From: Euborellia annulipes
Taxonomy: Eukaryota > Arthropoda > Insecta > Dermaptera > Anisolabididae
Direction: 5' to 3'
Length of the DNA stretch: 64,000 bases
Assembly (NCBI GenBank): GCA_023213315.1
Contig: JAKCPI010006194.1
Location: 62,001 to 126,000, forward strand
A program made the translations under genes and the position numbers. The notes under the pieces were generated by a model. That model saw only the letters and a program-made list of their open reading frames with translations, did not search any database and was not told where the DNA came from. Shown here in pieces: positions 33,198-46,621 of the stretch. Within the stretch, counting starts at the first letter, position 1, and each line of letters opens with the position of its first letter.

Positions 33198-34265
33198 CTG
33201 GACATAGGGGATGACGTCACTCGTAGTTTTTATCTTCTCGTAGATGGCATGAATTTTACAGTTTTTATTTTTATTTCAAGCTTGGGGGGGGGGCAGTAGC
33301 ACTCCCCTGGATACCCCCATGAACTAAAACAATGTAAGGTCACCCAGGGTTCGGGGACCCTTAGGGTGAGAGAAAGGTTTTATTGTTGAGTACAACTGCT
33401 CCGCCCCCACTCTGTACCCCTATTAGCTTTGCCAATACCTCAGCTGAGTACTCCCTAATTAATAAATTAATTATTTAACTATATTTTTATATTCCTATTG
33501 AATGAACCAAAAAATTTATAAAATAAAAAGTTTATTTTCTTATCAAAAAAATGTACATCTTATTACTTATTCTTTTTCAAAGTATTTATCATATACTGGC
33601 TATATATATCTTAAACAAAAATAGTATACTTAAAAATTATTTATAAAAAAAAATACAATTTTATCTCTAAAATTATTATTAAACTAATTACTTTTTTTTG
33701 TCCTTTTTCTTAATTAAAGATATAAAAAATGTTAATTCTAATTAAACTAAAAATTTTGTCTTTTTTTTTTGATGAATCCAAGGAAGCGCTATGATTATGA
33801 AGGGCTGTAGTGAAAAATGATAAAAAATAGTTCTTAAATTTACTAAAAATTTGTACATAGAAAAAATATAATTTTTCAAAAAAAAAAAAAGTAATGATAA
33901 ATTAAGTTATAATACATTTTTTAAATTTCAACCAACAAATTTTATTTAAACTAACTTATTTTAAAAGCATCTAATGTCTAAATTGAAATAATCATTGGTC
34001 ACTTATTCAAAAAGAAAATAATCCCATAGAAAGTTAGTTACTAGTATGTTAGATGAATCAAATTCTAAACAGACATTATTTTTCAAAATTGCGTTGACAC
34101 AGATCTTCTATAAATCGGAATTTTTTTAATGCAGTATCGTTTAATAAAAAAAAGACATGTTTTTTAGCTAGTTGAGTAAGAAATTTTCCTATTGGCCTTC
34201 TTTGAGGTGAAATGATCATCTTTGTATCCATGATTTTTGTTTAAGGGGTGGAAATTCCCTTTTTA
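33198..34265. other. Intergenic, A+T-rich, no gene seen
   Basis: Contains a G-rich patch (33282-33292) and poly(T) and poly(A) tracts. No recognisable coding or RNA gene. Confidence 0.45.
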
Positions 34266-34655
34266 ATTGTAAGGAAGGTAGATACGCAGTCAGGAGAATA
34301 AAAAATTATTTAAATTCTTTTGGTCGACGTTTCGGACGCCAATCGCGTCCTTCTTCGCGACCAAAGGTTGTTAAGCAATACATATAGATGTTATGGTGTA
34401 ATGTATAGAATATTTATATACTATTATAAGAGGTTTGTGTACGAGAAGTATATAGAATATCCTGTATATTATACCATAACATCTATGTGTATTGCTTAAC
34501 AACCTTTGGTTCCGAAGAAGCTTGTGATTGGCGTCCGAAAGGTCAAAATAAGGTCTTCGGACCTTATGCACCCATTCCAAAAAAAAAAAAAAAAAAAAGA
34601 ATTTAAATAATTTTTTATTCTCCTGGCTGCGCATCCATCTTCCTTACGATTAATA
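34266..34655. repeat. Palindromic hammerhead-type element, uninterrupted copy
   Basis: Arms begin GTAAGGAAGGTAGATACGCAG and end in the inverse, as in 24112-24572. GGCGTCCGAAA is present on both strands. Between the arms, a second inverted pair (GCAATACATATAGATGTTATGG and inverse) forms a shorter palindrome. Confidence 0.7.
34322..34362 (-). ncRNA. Hammerhead-like motif with altered core
   Basis: On the minus strand GGTC and GACC pair as stem I (4 bp). The core reads GCGAAGA instead of CUGAAGA, then A, a perfect helix II GGACGC/GCGTCC, GAA, ACGT, C. The opposite arm (34517-34560) reads CCGAAGA. In both, core position U4 is C, so cleavage is doubtful. Confidence 0.4.
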
Positions 34656-34697
34656 TATAACATCCATATAATCCATCCATCCATATAATCTTAGCTG

Positions 34698-34746
34698 AAT
34701 TGTATCTGAAGAAGACCACAGAATGAGTGGCCGAAACGTTGTAATT
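34698..34746 (+). ncRNA. Hammerhead-like motif (AAGACCAC helix II family)
   Basis: CTGAAGA (34706-34712), A, helix II GACCAC/GTGGCC with a 7-base loop (first pair G-C then a mismatch), GAA, ACGT, T34740 as H17. GTA after the site pairs with TAT/TAC before the core. Further copies: 36192-36240, 36638-36690, 48843-48895 and a decayed one at 38371-38420. Here the inverted partner arm is missing. Confidence 0.45.
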
Positions 34747-34939
34747 TTTACAAATAAACCACAGTTAAACCAAAAATTAAATTCTTTTAGTAATGTTAAC
34801 AACTGTGAAAGCCTAAACTCGATAATATAACATCCATTTTACACTTTTACTTATAATCCCCTTTTTTCTATGTTACTTTTGCTATATTTTCTTTGCTATG
34901 CTTTGAAATTTGGGTTTTGACATTAATGAGCAAGTCTTA

Positions 34940-35235
34940 CTGGACTGACTTAAAGTATGCCAGTTTATTTCGTTTATTAGGCACTTCAAGCCGACGTTTC
35001 GGTCAGATATACGACAGGGCTGAAGTGTGTCAAATAAACTCCTCAAAAGATCGAAAGGTGCAATTGAGTAAAAGAATTTCTGCCATTAAATAAGGATCAA
35101 AGGGCATGCGAGTCAAGGTTAGTCAATGCACCATTCGATGTTTTGAGTTTTTTGTTGACACACTTCAGTCGTGAAGATAGTCGTATATCTAACCGAAATG
35201 TCGGCTTGAAGTCCCTAATAAACTAGCTGTTTTTT
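34940..35235. repeat. Palindromic hammerhead-type element
   Basis: Arms share AGCCGACGTTTCGGTCAGATATACGAC (left) and its inverse at the right, which reads GTCGTATATCTAACCGAAAT. In the right arm GGC/GCC and GAAG/CTTC bracket the core as stem I, and the core is TGAAGAT. In the left arm the CTGAAGA bases are deleted. Confidence 0.6.
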
Positions 35236-36084
35236 TCATCCCTTACTACCAGATCTACGCTATCCACCACACCCTAATGAAAACATGTCTTATCTCAATA
35301 TACAACACTGTATTAAAAAACTTTTTCTTATATAAAATTAAGATCAGTTTAATTCATAAATAATTTGAAATATAGCTTATTTATATAAAAATACAAAAAA
35401 AGTAGTTCTCAAATCATATCATTTTTTTTTCTTTGTTCCATTGTTGTTGTCCTGAATTTTAAGTGAGTGAGTAGAACTGTAGACGCACAGTGAATTTCAA
35501 ACAGAGGTCAATTTTATCATTCCTTTAAAAAGTGTTTGAGTTTAAGAGTGCATCTACCTCTAAAGTTTTTTTATTACCTTATTCAGAATATGCAAAACAA
35601 TTCGAGTTTATAAAAAAAAAAAATATGATATGATAAGCGCTTTTTATTTTTTAAGTTCTCAAGTAAATGTGAATAAACGATGATTACTTTGATTAATATT
35701 TTTCATTTCTCTTGGTGTTGCGAAAGTTTTATTATTTTTTTTTTTTCAAAGATTAATATTTATTAAAAATTGCAGACTTTTTCAATGCTGTATCTCAGAG
35801 GATCTTTGAGAAAGATAGAATACTCAAACCAAATTTATTTTTGTCTGAAATTGTATTTATTCTCACATTACGATTGTTTTTTTTTTAAATATGAAGTTTT
35901 GGACATGCTAGCCCATTTGTTTATTAAGACCAAATGCACACAGGAACATATACATTCTGCCGACAAAATATCTAGAACAAGTCAGAACGAATGTCGTGTT
36001 CAGTCTGTGGCTTGCCTATTTAATTTGTTAATGTGTGCGCGCCAGATAAAATATTTCTGTTTAATTACTAAAAGAATTTGATTT

Positions 36085-36270
36085 TCGGTTTAACTGTGGT
36101 TTGTTTGTAATAAAACCAACGTTTCGGCATTCTTCAGGTACAATTCAGTTAAGATTACAAAGGTTGTTACATCTTTGTAATCTTAACTGAATTATACCTG
36201 AAGAAGGCCACAGAATGAATGCCGAAACGTTGGTTTTATTACAAATAAACCACAGTTAAACCGAAAGTCA
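36085..36270. repeat. Palindromic hammerhead-type element
   Basis: Left GGTTTAACTGTGGTTTGTTTG and right AAACCACAGTTAAACC are inverse. Both arms carry CTGAAGAA-type cores (left reads TTCTTCAG on the plus strand). The plus-strand motif is at 36192-36240: CTGAAGA, A, GGC...GCC, GAAACGTT. Confidence 0.7.
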
Positions 36271-36499
36271 CATTTTTTTATTAATTAAACAGAAATATTT
36301 TATCTGACGCGCACACTTAAACAAATTAAATAGGCAAGCCACAGACTGAACACGACATTCGTTTAGAGACAACTTACTTGTTCCAGATATTTTATCGGTG
36401 TTCCTGTGTGCATTCGGTATTAATATACTAATGGGCATGCATGCCCAGATATATTTTGGATTTTTGGCTTTCATATTTGTTATCATTAATAAAAGAATT

Positions 36500-36720
36500 T
36501 GATTTTCGGTTTAACTGTTAAAATTACAACGTTTTGGCCACTCATTCTCTGGCCTTCTTCAGGTACAATTTAGCTAGGATTACAAAGGTTGTGTGACAAT
36601 CTCATTTCAAATGAGTTTAAATGTAATCTTAGCTGAATTGTACCTGAAGAAGACCACAAAATGAGTGGCCGAAACATTGTAATTTTTACAAATAAACCAC
36701 ACGTAAACCAAAAATCAAAT
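36500..36720. repeat. Palindromic hammerhead-type element
   Basis: Second copy of the 36085 family, with TTACAACGTTTTGGCCACTC at the left and the inverse at the right. The right arm has CTGAAGA at 36644-36650 followed by GACCAC and GAAACATT, so ACGU is changed to ACAU. Confidence 0.65.
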
Positions 36721-38108
36721 TATTAATGATAACAACGGTGAAAGCCTAAAGTCCAAAAATATTTATGTTTGAGACAAAATGTTTGAATGTCCCTGCGTGC
36801 GTTCGTCCTTACAATGTTAAGTATTCAATGCCAGAAGTCGGTTAATGTTAATGTACTAAGATCCTAGAGGTAGCACTACAAAAAAGCAAGTCTCTTTTAT
36901 TATTAAAAAATTTTAATCTCTGAAAAATGAGTATTATTTTCTTATATTAAATTCTTTATTCACCAATAACATTTTTTTTTTTATATATTTACTAATCAAA
37001 TAAATAGACTAAATTTAATCTTATCATCTAAATGCCCTGATATCTTACTTCTTCTATGAATAAATTAAAACTATTCTTATTATTAGACTCCCAGTTTTTT
37101 AAATAAATCTAAAAAAAAAAAAAATTAATTTGGTTGTTAGGATAATTAGGACTATGGTGTGTATTAAGAATAAAATGAAATTAAAATACAGCTTATTTTA
37201 TTTTTCTCACTCCGGTGATGTGACTATTTTTACAGGCATTTCGGTTTACAATCACTATAATACAATAATAAACAACAACAGAGCCCAATAATTATTTTTT
37301 TTATTTTATCAAAGATCTTCGCATTCCTGCTGTGTTAATATAAAATGTGTTTTTATTTTCAAAATTTACAAAATCCTTTTTAGTTTGACATAACAATGCA
37401 AATGAAAAAAAAAAAACAATTAGAAATGTACGAGGACAAAAATTAGGAAATAAAATGGATAATACATGACTACAATTATAGGATTTGTTTCTGTGCACTT
37501 TAACAAACATACAGGGCCTCTACTGTCCTAATTCTCAACATATTAGGAAAGTAATTTGCGTCAATCTTTGTATTAGAGTGATAATAATACCGAAAGGCTT
37601 AAAAAAAGTCATTAAAAGTTGTTACAAAAAAAAATGTTTTAATTTCATTACTATCAAAAAATTTTTTTTTAAATAAAAATTTATTGTACAAAATAATTAA
37701 CCCTTTTTAGACTGTTTTTTTTTTTTTTTTTTTTTTTTTTATTTATTTATAAAATAAAACTTAAATTTGTCAGTTTCAAATGCATCCAATTTACCTTATT
37801 ATTTTTAAAGAAATTAGATTTGGAGAAAGACACAAGCAAATTAATCAATTTATCTTATATTAAATTATTTCGAAAACATTTTCATTTTCAAATGTGATAA
37901 AACATAAAAAAACTAATCTAATCAATTTTACTTTGGTATAAAAATAAAAATCTTATAAAACTAAAATATCGTATAGGAAAAATATATATATAATCTAACT
38001 TTATAAAAATGCCTTTCATATACTCTCAATTATCATAAATTTTATTTTATTAGTAGATTAAGCTCATTCATTCCATCAACAAAATTCTTATTAAAAAATC
38101 CTATTTAT

Positions 38109-38154
<46 letters not shown>

Positions 38155-38754
38155 TCAATGTTAATTTTGAAGCTAGTGTATTTAATTGGCTTGAGGAATG
38201 AGGTCATTTTCCAAAACCCAATTATATCGTTAATAAATAAAAAATATTTTCAATTTAATTGTATAAAATTCATAAATTCTGATTAACTTTAGTTTATTGG
38301 GAAAAAATACAGCATTTCAAACTCAATGCTTTCTTTAATCAATATAAAATCACATCATGAATGTGATTTGTACCTGAAGAAGGTAGAATTGATGGAGTGA
38401 AGCGTTGTATTTTTACCCAAAAAATTAACGTTATTTAAACTATTTACAAAAATAAGCTGCTTTGAATAATCTGCTTGTTACTTTCTCCAAGATTGAACAT
38501 ATATTTTAATTTAATAATTTTTGTTATTATCTTCCGTTAGAATGTTTATTTCAAACTCAAAAATTGATTATAACCACGTTGTTTCTTGTTTAGTTAGTTA
38601 TAAACTTTATAGTTTTCAAATGGAAGTAGCTATATAACTTGAAAGTAGTCTAAGGACAGGTATCTTCATCCATGGTCAAATAGTTAGCCTTTGGTTAAGC
38701 GAGTCTTATACTGAAGAAACCCCTTCAGTGCTAAATCTTATTATAAAATATATA

Positions 38755-38966
38755 CCACATGAGGGACAATATTAAGTCCCATCCATGCGTTTTCTACTTG
38801 TGATTATTTCATTGTTTTTAAAAAAATATTGTATATTTGTTAATGAAAACACTCATGGTTTCTAGAAAATTTCCAATAAAGATTTTAATTTTTTTTTTAT
38901 AAAAACAATGAAATAATCACAAGAAGAAAAACCATGGGTGGGACTTAACTTTGGCGCTCACTGTAC
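38755..38966. mobile_element. Tc1/mariner-like MITE, copy 2
   Basis: Same family as 15166-15426, with inverted arms (CCATGCGTTTTCTACTTGTG and its inverse). The left terminus is diverged. Confidence 0.7.
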
Positions 38967-40474
38967 GTTTATTTGTTTGTAAGTACAGCAGTTCTCGAAA
39001 TAGGCTCTAACGATATTTTTTCAAATTTTAAATATATAATATTTTGGTTACGAATATGAAATTGTGTTAGGTCTCGAGTTTTGTACTTTATTGCTGTACT
39101 TTTTTAGTTTTTTTTCCAATTTTCTTGAAATTTTATTTCTTCAAATTTTAAATATTTTCTATTTCCGGTATACAAAACAAACTATTTCAGGTCTCGTCTT
39201 TGGGAAATCACGAGTACTAGTACTTTACTGAAGTACCTTTTTAGTTTTTTCACTTTTTTCGAAATTCACTTTAAATATTTCTTTCAAAAATTAGATATTT
39301 TGTGGTTTACAAATCAAATTGCTCTAGTTATTGTCTTTGAGAAATTTCGAGTACTAGTACTTCTATTTTCCAATTTTATAAAAAAAAAAAAAAAATACGA
39401 CCGAGCTCCAGCTCGGTCAACCAAGACCTTCATTTATTATTTAAAGATGTAGAATCAAATAGAAATTACTTCTTTTATTAATAAAATGAGATGTGATATA
39501 TTTTATAATAAGATTTAGTACTGAAGGGGTTTCTTCATTTTATCCTTAAGTCTCTTAACCAAAGGCTAACTATTTGATCATGAATGAAGATACCTGCCCA
39601 AACTATACATGAAGCAACCGACAGATTGTAAGCGAATGTAAAAAGAGAAAATAATAAATAAAAATTACTTAACTATTAGTGATATTATCATTTGGATGCT
39701 TTAGAAACTTTTTGATTAAGATTATTTTATAAATAAAATAATTTTTTTTTTTTGCCATTTCCATATTTTTACACCTTTTACACCCCCTCCTTCATATTAA
39801 ACATATAAAAAAAAAGTTAGAATAAAAGGTTATTAGTAAATGCTAAATTATTTTTTACTAATAAAACTTTTTTAAAAGGGAAATTAACATCCTTCTGTTT
39901 ATTATAACCAGGCTAAAAAGAAAAGGGAAACAGGGTGTTCTTTTTAAAAGAACTAATTAGGGAATAACTACTATTACTAATTTATTTTTATGAATCGTTT
40001 GATTCAAATAGAAACAACTTAAATATTGGAAAAAATACACCAAAAAAATTGTTATTTTATTATATGATGTTTCAATATTTTTACTATTGAACAAATTTCA
40101 TTTAAGTTCTTTTCATAAAAAGTTGGACATATTATATATATATTTTTTTTTTAAATTAAATTAAAATATGATAAAATGACAGAATGACAAAAAAAATCAG
40201 TAAATATAAAATAAAAATAAATTTTTACATCATCAATATCTTTTGTTTTTATATATACGTATATATAAATAATAAAAATTTGTATGATAGATCGCTGGAT
40301 CAAACAACTAATAAATTTCGACTTAAAATAGAAATGATTAAAAAAAAGAGAAGTGACGCAAATGGAAATTCCCACCCTGTCTATTGTGATTATTAAATGC
40401 ATTTTTTAGATGACAAAAACTAACCAAAGGTAAAAAATATTTTTATTAATGTGGTTTGTATTATTATTATTATG

Positions 40475-40805
40475 AAAGTTTTTAATTATAGACCACATTT
40501 TGTTATTAATTAATTATTAAAAATATAAATACTGTAGGTTTCGACTGCTTATTTTGCAGTCATTTTCAAGTACTGTGCACTTCGACTCAAATGAACTAAC
40601 CTATAAGGGTCAACTGCGTCCATTTTGTATACATTGGCGTCAGCCTCTAAAATGCACTTAATGATCCCTTAGAGATTAGTCCACTTGTGTTGGAGCAAGT
40701 GTAAAATGCTTGAAAACGACTGCAGAATAAGCAGTAGAGTATTTATATTTTTAATAAATAATTAATAACAAAATGTGGTCTATAATTAAAAACCCCCATA
40801 ATAAT
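40475..40805. repeat. Palindromic element with degraded hammerhead-like core
   Basis: Arms 40475-40585 and 40692-40805 share AGACCACATTTTGTTATTAA and inverse. The motif region keeps GACTGC/GCAGTC as a perfect 6-bp helix II and GAAAC in one arm, but the core reads CTTGAAAAT. Confidence 0.6.
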
Positions 40806-42297
40806 AGTAAAAAGTTTTTTCTTATTGTTCCAAGATAAATAAAAATAGAAGTTCTAAATCAGTTTATTTAAGTCACTCGGCTATTTGCCATTTTGACTTT
40901 AGGGTTTACAATTGTATGGTATATTATTATATATATATAGTACAGATGTCATCAGACAGACAATAAACTCTCTTGTTTCTGGGGCTACCTACCCCCTATT
41001 CAGCAGAGCTTGAAAAATTAAGTTTATTTTTTTTTTTTTAATCTACACCATCTATTTTCGTTGGCCAAGTTTTAATACAAACTAACTTAATAACTAATAT
41101 AAATTCTAATATTTTATTTATTCTGTAATATATACGTGTATATATTCTATTATACCAGTTTATTATTGTATACATGAAAATAATAAAGTTGTTTGATCCA
41201 AAAACGATCATAAATTATATATTTTAGAGCAATGAAAGGAAAAAATAATTTCTGGATATGTAATGGACGAGTAGTTTGAACCATTATATAAATATAAATT
41301 AGAGCTTATAGAGCTCTTTTGTTTTTATTATTTTTTAAAAATATTTTATTATCTGAATGACTGTTTGGGGAAAATAAAAATTCCTATTCTTTTTCAAAAT
41401 TTAAAAAAATACATTGAAATTTTGTTAAAAATAAAAAAAAAAGTATTTTTTTTTTATAAAATCAAATTATTTTTAAGTTTAATTTATTAAAATTATTTTT
41501 ATATATACACTTTTTTTTATGTATATTCGAATTAACTTCAGATTATATAGTATATAAATTTGATAGATGAATAAATTGGAAAGGTTACATATAATTTTGT
41601 TGGTCAATATGTGAATCAGCTTTGTTTTTCTTGTAATTGGAAAATTTATATATATTAAAAAACAATCGGGCATGTTCATTCATCATTAGATCTTTTCATG
41701 ATTCTGAGAAAATCCATGTTTATTTAATATATATATATATATCATTAATCTAAGCGTTCAATTGGACGGACCACAATACATTATATATTCCTATGGTCTA
41801 TCGCACATTAAAGCTCAATAGTTTATAGCAATATATATTTAATTTTTCCATACACCTCGGTCCGTCCTAAAGTTCGCCTAGCATACTTTTAATTAAAAAA
41901 AATGTTTAGAGGGAAGGAGAAAAGCGGTTCATTTATCGAAAAATTTTAATCAATATAAGAAATTTCACGATTTTGAAAAAAAAAAATTTCTTCATATTTA
42001 TGTATAATATATTTATTATTTTTTTTTTTTACTCGTAGAAATAATTGTTTTAAAATATAAAAAGTGAATATAATTTTGGTTTGATGATTAAAAAATAACA
42101 TATTTCTTTTTTTTTTTATTTGGATAAATAATTGGATTTTTATTAAATTAAGAGGAAAAAATTCTTAATTAAATGCACAGATCAGTTTTGACAATTAAAA
42201 AATGAACTTGGATTGAATACAATAACAACTCTAGGGAAGAGAGTGAGGTGAAAGCAAAGGAGAGAGATAGATATAGATAGAGAGAGAACGTAAACGG

Positions 42298-45200
42298 TTA
42301 CATGCGCCTGTAAGGGTGATAACCCGGACCCTGGTGATGTCCAGAAGGCTGAGTGTAGTTAGTGATACGATGTGGCCCTGGCGCTGGTGGTGCTGCTCCA
42401 CTAGCCGGGTACATAGCCGGATCAGCTCCTGGAGATGATGACGATTGGGTCATCACGACCGGATAAGCGCCACCGCCTGCAGCACCATCAGCTCCATAAC
42501 CACGTGTTTGCTGTGGATAACCAGCGTAACCGCTGTTATAACCCGAGGCGTAGTCAGCCGCTCCTGCGCTCTTTTGTGTAGCACCTTGTGGCCCTCCAGT
42601 TGGTGTTGTCGCCACTGAAGCAGACGCGCCTGGCCCAAAATCACCTGAAAAAATCAATCATAACTCATCATTAATTTTATTCAATCCAGAATAAAATAAT
42701 TTAAAAAGAATTTGAAGAATTTTGTATATAATTTGAAGAAATTTTTGACAAAATTAAATAAAGAAGAAACTACAATAAACGAAAATTAAATTCATAAGAG
42801 GATAAAAAATGAGGTGCAGCTAAAGTTTTTTTTTTTTATATATTTAATCCACATAGCTGACGTTTCGGCTCAGAGCGAAAAGTGTTACAGTAGATTTTAT
42901 ATATTGTAACACTTTCATAATGACTTTTCGTGGTTCAAACTCGGAATCGAAACGTCAGTTGTGTGAATTAAATAAATAAAGAAAAAATCTAACTGCATCT
43001 CTCATTTTTCTACCATCTAATATGAATATATAACATCATAGTTTTGTAATAAAAGAAAAGAGAAAATTAATCTCTCCAATAAACCTATAAATAAATTTTT
43101 ATATATATATAATTTTTAAATCTCGAAGCAAGCCTGGAGATGTGAAGAAAAATAAAAGGCTTTGAAAATGAATTTTTTGAAGATTTGATTTTTAAATAAA
43201 GTTAAAATACTTGGAAAGGAAGAGGATATTCGAAAATTATTTAAATATAAATAATGAAGGGGCTTATTAATTTATATAGGCCTATATATAAAAATAAAAG
43301 AGCATTCTTGATTAACCAACAATTAGTACTCTATATATTAAACTCCCCATAATGTATTTGGATAACACTCACATTTTTTCAACAGATTATTATTTTTAGT
43401 TCTATTTGGGTATAAAAAATTAATATTTTGAATGAATGAAACAAAAAATAATAATCGTTTATTGAAAAAATCAAAAGCATCAATGTCCAAATATATTAAG
43501 GGTGTTTATATATATATATATATATATCTTCATCAACCAACCTGGCTTAGCAGGAGAAAATTTATCTTCCATATATATATTTAATCCTAAAACTTTTAAT
43601 AAGAAATAGATTCTATATTTTTTAAAATTTTATATTTTCTATGAAAGAGTTGTAGGAATTTTTTTTACGGGCAAAATCTGATACAAGTCAAACAAAAACT
43701 GTTTCATCCTGTTTATGGTTGTCATTTCTATCTTATAAATGCGCGATTAATTGCCTTTTGATGCCAAATTATTGATTTTTAATTATATTTAAGCAGAAAT
43801 TTTTAAAATAAAATAAAGAAAACTATCATGATTTTTATAAAAGCATTTTAGGAAGAAATTTATCAGCCTACATAAAAAGTAAATATGGTATATTACTTAG
43901 TACTCTTATTATTTTTTATTTATGTTGATTAAATATCTTTATTGAAGGGTTCTTGCTGTGTAGACATTATTTTTAATTGTTTGTAGATGGCCGTTAAGGA
44001 TGATCAATTTAATTATAAGGACCGTTGGCCAAAAAATTAATACTTTTGCGTATTATCCGTTTATTTGTAAATATTTCAATCCCAGTGATATGGAATCATT
44101 TTCAGTACAATCAACAGATTTTTTGCAAATCGTTACCTTCTCCCATCCAAAATGACAAATTAGCTGAACATTCCATGAATGCAATTTTTAGAATTAACCC
44201 TATATATTATATTATAAAAATTGCATTGATGGAATGCTCAGCTATTTTGTCTTATTGGATGGGAGAAAGTAACGATTTGCAAAACATCTGTTGATTGTAC
44301 TGAAGATATCATATCACTGGGATCGAAATATTTACAAATAAACGGATAATAGGCAACAAGTAGATTATATAGTAGGCTGGGATGAGTAGAGTAATGGGGT
44401 TGGAGAATAACAACCAGCAGATTAATCGCTCCACCTGATGCCCTTTATTTGGCAAATATTTAGATGCATATGACATTCATCATCCTCAGTGAGACCAGAA
44501 TGTAATAGGTGGGCTTGGTCCAAAAATTATTTAAATGCCTTAGGGGCGTCATACATGCTTTTTGTGAGGTGCCTTTCCCTAAGGCATTTAAATAATTTTT
44601 GGACCAGGCCCACCTATTGCCTACATCCTCGCGGCACTGAGGATGATGTATGTCATATGCGTCTAAATATTTGCCAAATAAAGGGCGTCAGGTGGAGCGA
44701 TTAATCTGCTGGTTGTTATTCTCCAATCCCAATACGCAAAAGTATTTATTTTTTGGCCGACGGTCCTTATAATTAAATTGATTGAAGAAATCAGGATGTC
44801 ACAGAGACTCTTGATGAAGGGGAGTGTTAATATATATATATAAAATTAAAAAATTATTTTTATTTATTAATTTATATATATATTAACACTCTCCTTCATC
44901 AAGAGTCGCTGCAATATCATGATTACTTCAATCAAATAAATATCTTTAAAAGATTATTAAAATTGAAGGAAATTTATTTTTTAAAGCACATGTATAAGAA
45001 GAAAGAATAAGAATTAAATTATTGAATATTTCATTCTTACTCATTGCTCTTATCAACATGAGCATTATTGAAATCTTACTTCTCTTAGAATCCCAGGCTC
45101 ACTTATTTTTTGCTACAAAAAAAAAAGTAGATATCATTTTCATATTTAAAGGAAGATGCAAATGCTGAGGATCGAGTAACTAAACTAGAAGGAGGGAGAG

Positions 45201-46579
45201 TATTTAACAAAATTTCAAAAAAAGAAAAATAAAAAAAAAAGTGAAAAATATTGATAGATAACTGAAGTATGTTCAAAACTTTTTCGGAGTAGATATTTAT
45301 TTTCCCCTAAAATAGAAATATAAAGCGTCATTTTGATAATCATTAAATTAGAATAAAAAAATAAAGTGCAATTGTCTAATGAAAATTATTTATTTTGACT
45401 GTAAAATATTTTAATAATTACCTAACAAGTCTCTTAAAAAAAAATTTCAACTAAATTTAATCTTAAAAATAACTAATAATAGCTATGTCGTATCTCTAAC
45501 AATTTTTTAAATAATTACTTTAGAATTTAAATAACTTAAAAATGATTTAATAATAGATTTTTTTAAATATTTTAAATTTATCTATATTTAAATCTAAATT
45601 AAAAAATTTATATCTAAAATTAAAAATATATAAAATAAATGATAAAATAGGAAAAATTATTATTTTAAATTTTTCTTTAAGAGATAATTTACTAATTACA
45701 ATTAGTAAAAATATATATACTAATTATAATGAAAATATTTTCTAAATTGTTTATATTTCATTAATTTTAAGGGAAAAAAATAAGAGCATTAAAGTATACT
45801 AATAAATAATATATATAGCTATACACATTTTTATCAATAATAAATAAAATTATAGCTGAGGAAAATAATATATATGTATATATATATAGGCTATATAAAT
45901 TAATACTTTAATATCATTTTTGAAAAGAAGATTAGGCGGTAGATTTTAAAAAATTAAAAAAGTAGAAAAATCTATAGTAAATAATTTCGTCTTATCAATA
46001 TATATATAAATATATATGTCTATGTATATAAAATAATTTTGAGAATATTTTTTATAATAAGTTAACAAATTTCGGATTAATAAATAAAATAATATATAAT
46101 ATACGTATATATAAATAATATACATATAATAAAAATTAATATTATTAATTTGCACTGTAAAAACTAATAAATAATAATATAGTCAGGGAGAGAATTCTGA
46201 GCTAAGATATCTACATCACAGCAAATATCTATATTAAGGTATTAAATAATAGGGAAAAATTTTTCTTTTCAAAGATATTTTTGGCATTAATCGAAGTTTA
46301 TTTTTATTTAGAAATTAATAATAAAAAATCTGGTGTGACGGGTCACACCAGAATTTTTGTGTCGCCATATTCAGGACGATATTTTTGAATTCAAGATGTA
46401 AAATATTTATATTTTATTACCATGGCAATCATTTCTCCTATCTTTCCTATGAAGTACAAGAGTAAAGTGGGCTTCATAAGATTTCAAGAGCAAAATGAGA
46501 ATATACATTTTAAAGAGCATCTATAAAATAATGAATTTTGAATTTTGATCAAAATCTTTGGAGCGAATTTTGAGAAAAT

Positions 46580-46621
<42 letters not shown>

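Larger units (their letters stand above)
36725..42297. other. Gene-poor tract downstream of the hnRNP gene
   Basis: No gene found apart from mobile-element pieces annotated separately (38371-38420, 38755-38966, 40475-40805). It has (TA)n at 38112-38150, a long poly(T) at 37709-37741 and many short runs. Part may be the 3' UTR of the minus-strand hnRNP gene. A (GA)n-rich patch lies at 42230-42290, just beyond its stop. Confidence 0.5.

Noticed and set aside
34371..34684. Minus-strand ORFs of 87 and 62 codons
   Set aside because: They lie inside a palindromic element and run through poly(A); no domain.
38112..38150. (TA)n and other A+T microsatellites
   Set aside because: Frequent in this genome and without context; noted but not singled out as a feature of interest.
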